From Candidatus Latescibacterota bacterium (GTDB lineage Bacteria; Latescibacterota; 4484-107; B68-G9), in NCBI GenBank assembly GCA_012961755.1, contig DTYS01000205.1:1-8694 (forward strand): a stretch of DNA of 8,694 nucleotides, read 5' to 3'. Below, piece after piece: positions 1 to 6,000 of the stretch. A program made the position numbers and the translations under genes. Positions within the stretch are counted from its first letter, which is position 1. Each line of letters starts with the position of its first letter. The notes beneath the pieces are model-generated. The model saw nothing but the letters and a program-made list of their open reading frames with translations. It was not told the DNA's origin and did not search any database.

Positions 1-3000
1 GCCTGTTCTGCGCCAGCCAAACTCTATTAGATCTATAATGTCTCAAAAGTTCGGCCTGGTATTCGAGGTACTCCGAGTAGTACTTCCCGGCCCTCTCAAC
101 GATCTCCGCACCGAGCTCGAACAGGGAGTTTACGGTGTTGCCGTCCGGGTCCGAGTAGAGCACTTGGTCGAGCTGGGAGAGCCTCTGGAGTATCTCGTTC
201 GCGCCATCGGCCAGGGCCTCGACGAGGTCGGGCAGTTCCTGCTCGGCCTGGGCGAGAGTGCCCTCCATCTCGGACTCGACCCCCGGGTCCACCGAGAATT
301 CCGGCTGGACGTAGGTCCCGCCCGTAGGGGAGGTGTGGACGGTCTCCGTGTAAGACGCCGGGTCGCCAGGGAGGGGGTAGTCCTCACCGGTGTCTATCTC
401 GAGCACAGGGGCCTCCAGGGCGTTGAGGCGCCCTACGACCACACCGTACATGTCCTCGAACTCCTGCAGGAGGACTTGGAACTCCTGCCACAGGGAAGCG
501 AGCTCCGCCTCACGCTCTGACCTTCCCGGATAGTCGTCCAGTGCGTTCTCCACGACCCCCGCAAGGGGCTCCATTTCTCCGGACAACAACAAGCCGTGTA
601 CGGGCGCGTCCTCTATATCAAGGAGCGCGGCCTTTCCTTCCTCGGAATATTCGGTAATCCAGAGCTTGCCGGCCCTCCTGAGCTCCTCGGTGGATAGGGT
701 GACGACCGCAACAGCGACCTGTTGCCTGACATGCTCTATCGCCTGCTGGACCTCCTCCTTGGCCTGCTCCATCTGGTCGGCCAGCCCTTTCGCCTGATCT
801 ATCAGCCTGTCCATCTCAGAATCCCTACCGAAGCCCGCCTCGACTTCCCCCCCTCCCGATATCTTGGCCCACACGCTCCCCTCCCAACTTACGAAAAGTA
901 CGTGGACCTCGAGCCCTGCCAGTCCGTAGATGAAGAAGTCCGGCTCCCCGAGGACGGCGCACTCCAGCCATCCCTTCGCCCCAGCTATCCCCTCCAGGAC
1001 CTCCACCCCGACATATGCCTTGAAGTATCCCCCCCACGACACGTCGGCGGCGTACCAGACCATACCCTCGAAGCCGGCCGATACCTCTATTATCCATATA
1101 TCGAAGTCGAAATCTACCGAGCAGTCTACCATGAACCCGGGAGGCCCCACGAACAGCTCCCCGTGGGCCGTCACGAAGGAGAGTATCCCCACGTCCATGT
1201 TGCCCATCACCGCCCAAGAATCTTCGTCGTACACGTAGAACTCCAGGCCGGCTCCCGCTGGACCCAACAGGGGGCTCACGTCCACTGTCAACTGTAAGTT
1301 CCCCTCCGCATACGCCGGCGATATACCTATCTCGAGGTGGGCCCTCCCTCCCAGCCTGTCCCCCATTTCGAGCAGTTCGACCTGCGCGTCCAGGCTCAGG
1401 AAGCTGCCGGTCATGGTCAGGAGCGTGCTTCCCCTGACGAGACTTTCGTTGACCACCGCCACCTCCCCGAACAGGAAGATGGCGAAGTCCGGACGGGGTT
1501 CTATCTTGTCCTCTAAATTGCCCTCTAAGTCGCAGAGGCCCTTGACCAGGTCTACGTCGGCCTGGGTGGGATTGTAGAAGAAGCCTCCTCCCACCCCGGA
1601 GAGGCTTATGAGCCCAGGTATTATGGGTATATCCACCCCGACGGTGACGAACAATCCGAACCTGTTCTGGGAGAACATGCCCACCACCGTGAAAGCGTCC
1701 GCCCCCCCTATCCTTGCGTTCCCCCCCGCCCTTAAGAGATCCCCCGGCATGTAGTAGAGGTCCAGGGTGAACTCCACCACATCCATCACGCTGAAGTTGG
1801 CGTCCTGTACGATGAAGCCTGTGTTGCCCCCCTGGGTGAACACGAGGAACCTGTCTATCCTGCCCCCTCCTATGTCCGCCACGTTCACCTGGGCCTCGAA
1901 GGAGAAGTAACTGTCCAAGCTCAAGGTCTGCGTGGTTTGTTGCGGGACCTGGTCCGACGAGGAGGTTTCCACCTCGATCTCCGTAGGTGTATCGCTGTAC
2001 TCGACGTCCGATACCGACAGCTCTACGATGCCCAATATGCTGAACTCGCCCCCTTGGATCGCCCCCGCCAGGTCGGAGACCTCCCCGTCCGGGCCGATCT
2101 TCAGTCCCTCGAACTGGAGCGACCCTCCCACCACGACCGCATCTATGCTCATGTTCACCGAGAGCACGAGGCCGAACTCCTCCCCGCCGGAGAGGGTCAC
2201 GTCCTCCACGTCGAGGGTGAAGGTCTCCCAGTCGAAGCTGAACAGGCCCTGGGGCACCACCAGTCCTCCCCACGTGACGTTCCCCTCGAAGTCTACCTTG
2301 AGGCCGTAGTCCACCTCCTCCCCCTGCCTCGAGCCCAGGCCCAACTTCTCGTCACCGAAGTAAAGGTCCACTACGAGTTGGACGCTACTCCCGGACGGGT
2401 CCCCCAGGTCCAGGTCGAGGAGGAGCACGGTCGGGTCGAGGGTGAAGGTCCCCACGCTGTACTCGGTGTCGTCCCCTCCCCCGAGTCCGGGCGTCTCATC
2501 TAAGAGGAAGATCCTCCCTCCGCCCGAGACCTCCCCTCCCATGTCCACCTGGAACCGGAACCTCTGTGTGCCGAGCTGTCCGAAGGGGTTGGGGAGGTTC
2601 CCGACGCCACCCGTCACCTTGAGGGAGCTCCCCTGTACCTCGAGGGTGTCCAAGAAGAGGTAGGGATCCACAACCTGGAGCGGTCCGGACAGCAGGTTAT
2701 CCACCTCCACCGAGCCGTCCGAACCTATCTTAAGCCCCGAGAACTCCACCTCCATTCCCATGAAGGTCATGCTCCCCGAAAGTTCGACGTACAACACCCC
2801 ATCCCCGTAATGGAACGACGCACCCGTCACGGTAAAGTCCGAGCCGAAGAGGCCGAACTCCTGTGGACCACCCAAAAGGTCCACTTCTTCGACGGACACG
2901 CCCTCCCTGCTGAAGCTGAGCCCCCCCACCGTGAGGGCGAAGCCTTCCCCGAACGTCGGCAGGCGAAATATCCCGTTGACCACGAGGACCACATCGTCGT

Positions 3001-6000
3001 CGGAGATCGAAAGCGAGAGGTCGATAGGTTCCAAGGTCGCCTGCCCTATGGATATACGTCCCTGGGGAAGGTGGCCCACGTCCAGGGTGGCGGCCAAGCC
3101 GTCGGACGACACCAGGGCAGTGTAGTGGATCGGCTGCTGGCCGAGAGCCTCCGTAAGTACGTCCCCGGACATCCTCAGGGAGGAGTCCTCCCCGAAATCC
3201 AGGGCGTTAACCTTAAAGGTCACGGCGCCGAGGTGCTCGGAAGCTATGTAGGTCTCGTCGGACCGGTGGGTTTCGTAGTAGCTTCCTACCGCCGCAGGGC
3301 CCGAAAGTCCTGATGCGGAGATGGCCACGTCCGTGAGCACCAGGTCCATATCCAGGACTTCGGGAAGGAGCACCCTCAGGTCAGCCCTTAATCTGTACTG
3401 ACCGTCCACAGGGGAGTACGAAAGCCCTGTGACCTCGAAGGGGAGCCCGACCAGGGATATGGGTGAGGGGAGGTTCACCTCCACGCTCCCGGAGACCAAG
3501 CTCCAGTCGGAGGGGTTCAGCGTGACCTCCAACGAGACCTCCACCTGGGGCACGTCCCCTCCGTAGGAGAGGGACGGGAGGAGGAGGGGGACGCTCCCTC
3601 CGGTGATCTCTACCCCCTGGTCCGTGGCCTGCCAGTCCACGAGCAGGTTCCCCTGATCGTCCCTCGTCCTGAGGTAGGCCACCTCCAGCGTCGGAAGCGG
3701 CACCTTGTCCGGAAGCTCCGGGACCTCGAAGAAGTCCCCCGCCGGGACCAGGCCGGCCGGCCCCAGCACGGCGACCTTCTGGTCGTCGTAGTAGAAGTCT
3801 ACGCTCCCCGAGCCCACCCCGAAGGGAGAGAGGGATAAGGCGAAGTCCTCCGACGGCACGGCCGAAACTGTATAATGCTCACCGTCCCAATGGATTTCAG
3901 CGTCCACGGTCCCGGACGGGGAGAGGCCGTCGGAAGTGAGCACGGCCCCGCCGGAGAACGAAAGGAGGACGCCGAAGTCCTCCACAAGTTCGGCATCGGG
4001 GGGGACCACGCTCCAGGTCCATTCACCTCCCACGAGGGCGAGCTCGAGCCCGAAACCTCCCTGGAGCGCCGCCGTGCCCGATAGGACGTCGAGCTCGGGG
4101 AGGCCCAGGAGGAGGTGGTCGAATTCCACGCCCACCCCGAGCCCTTCAGACACCAAGCTTCCCGACCCGTCCAACGTGAGCCCGGAAGCGTCGAGGACGG
4201 CCTGCTGGACCAGGAAGCTCAGCACTGGAAGGTCCTCCGGAACCTGCCACAGGAAAGGTTGGGCCAGGGCCACGCTTCCCTCGACCATCCTCCCGTCCAC
4301 GAGGTCGTAGACCAAGGCGCACTCCACCGAGACCTCCTGGCCCTGGGGGCCGGGGAGCTGGAGCTGACCCCCCAGGTCCAGGAGCACCTTCTGGACGCCC
4401 GCCTCCACGTCGAACACGAGGTCCGCTCCCGTCACCTGGACGACGAACGGTCCCACCCTCAGGGGGCAGGGCAGGACCACGTCCTCCACCGTACCCCTGA
4501 CGTGCCCGCGGCCGTCCACGATGAGCTCCGTCCCGGCTATGTCCAAGGGACCACCGTATCCCTCGCATCTCAACCTCTCCGGTAAGGTCAGGCTGCACCT
4601 TACGAGCAGTTCCCCTCCCCCCTCGTGGAAGCCACCTGAGATGTGTAGGACGTTCAAATAGAGGCCACCCCCTAACGGGATGGAACATCCTGGCTCCTCC
4701 AGGACGGTGGCCTCGACCTCCCCGGTAAGTATCCCGTCCTGGAACTTACAGTCCAGGAGCACTAGCCCTGGGTCCCTCATGCAGTCAGGGAAACCTGCGG
4801 GGAGCTCCGGCAGGGAGAGGCCGAAGTCGAAGCTCAGGCCCCAGTCCCCCGAGCTTCCCCCCTCCCAGCCGAACCAGGGGAAGGTGAACCCCGACATCCT
4901 GAAGGCCAGGGGCTGAAGCCTAAAGCCGAGTAAGGGAAAGGGAGCGAGGCCTCCGAGCTCGGGAAAGGAGACCTCCGGGAAGTGGAATCCCTCGGGGTCC
5001 AGGGTCACGCCCTGCAAGGGAGGAAGGTCCAACCCGGGAAGGTCCGGGAACGAGAGGTCCACGTCCACGGAGAGCGAGAAGTTCCAGGTCCCGTCCGAAA
5101 ATTGGAGGTCGGACAGGGCGAGGCTGCCGATGCTCAGGACTACCCATCCGAGGTCCAGGGCGTGGAGGCCGGCAGCGCAGTCCGGCGTGAACTCATCGAC
5201 CCGGGTGCCGTCCTGGGTCACGGTCAGCACTAGGTCGGCCCCGCACGCTACGCTGTCGGACAGGGATAGGACCAACCTGCCCGAGACCGTCAGCCCGTAG
5301 GAGGCCTCACATAAAAGGTCGACGTCCAGGGAGCCGGAGACCTCCCCCAGGTGCAGGACCAGCTTCTCCCCTGCCAACGGCACATCCCAGTCCAGGGTGC
5401 ACTCCACCTGGCCCGTGAGCCTGCCGTCGCCCCCGAGCTCGAGCTGCACCTCACAGGGAAGCTCTCGTCCGTAGATGGACATCCTCCCGTCGAAGGAGAA
5501 CCCCTCGGCGGGCCGATACAGGAAGCTCCTGAGTCGGAGCGGTATACCTGCACCCGATAGGTCGAAGTCCGGTAGGGAAGTCTCGGGGACCTCCGTCCCT
5601 ATCTGGCCGGAGAGGAGTGAGAGGTCGTCGGGGTCTACGGTCACGTCGAAGGAGACCTCCACCGTGGGCAAATCAGGCCTTCCCATCCGGAGCGCCGGGA
5701 ACCTGAGAGGGACGGGGCTTTCCGGGAAGGTGTATATGCGCAGGCCCTGAGGGGTCTCCTCCCAGCCCACCGAGGGCACCCCGTCCTCGGCGAGCTCCAC
5801 GTAGGCGACCTCCTCCGAAGGGAGGGGGAGTACGGAGGGGAGCTCCGAAGGGAGGAGACAGATCTCCGGGAAGAAACCGTCAGGGTCGAGCAGAGCGACC
5901 CTCCTGTCCTCGTCCCTAAATTCCGCCCTCCCACTCCCCACTCCGAACGGGTTTAGGGAGAACAGGAAGTCGTGCGAGAACTCCACCGGAAGGCCGTCGA

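Noticed and set aside
38..520. 160-codon plus-strand frame with a protein-like, Leu/Glu/Val-rich translation
   Set aside because: It is antisense to the helical tail. Its regular look comes from the complement of GAG/CTC/GAC/CTG-type codons. It lies wholly within the real gene and has no independent support.
825..2273. 482-codon open frame on the minus strand, one of the longest start-to-stop frames in the window
   Set aside because: It is in a different frame from the 2,897-codon gene. Its translation is Arg/Gly-rich and low in structure, as expected for an out-of-frame reading of GC-rich codons. It is a shadow.
722..4585. Other plus-strand frames (for example 722-1297, 1937-2503, 2810-3313, 4115-4585)
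   Set aside because: All are antisense to the continuous minus-strand gene. They do not form a gene series with sensible spacing, and their translations show no domains.
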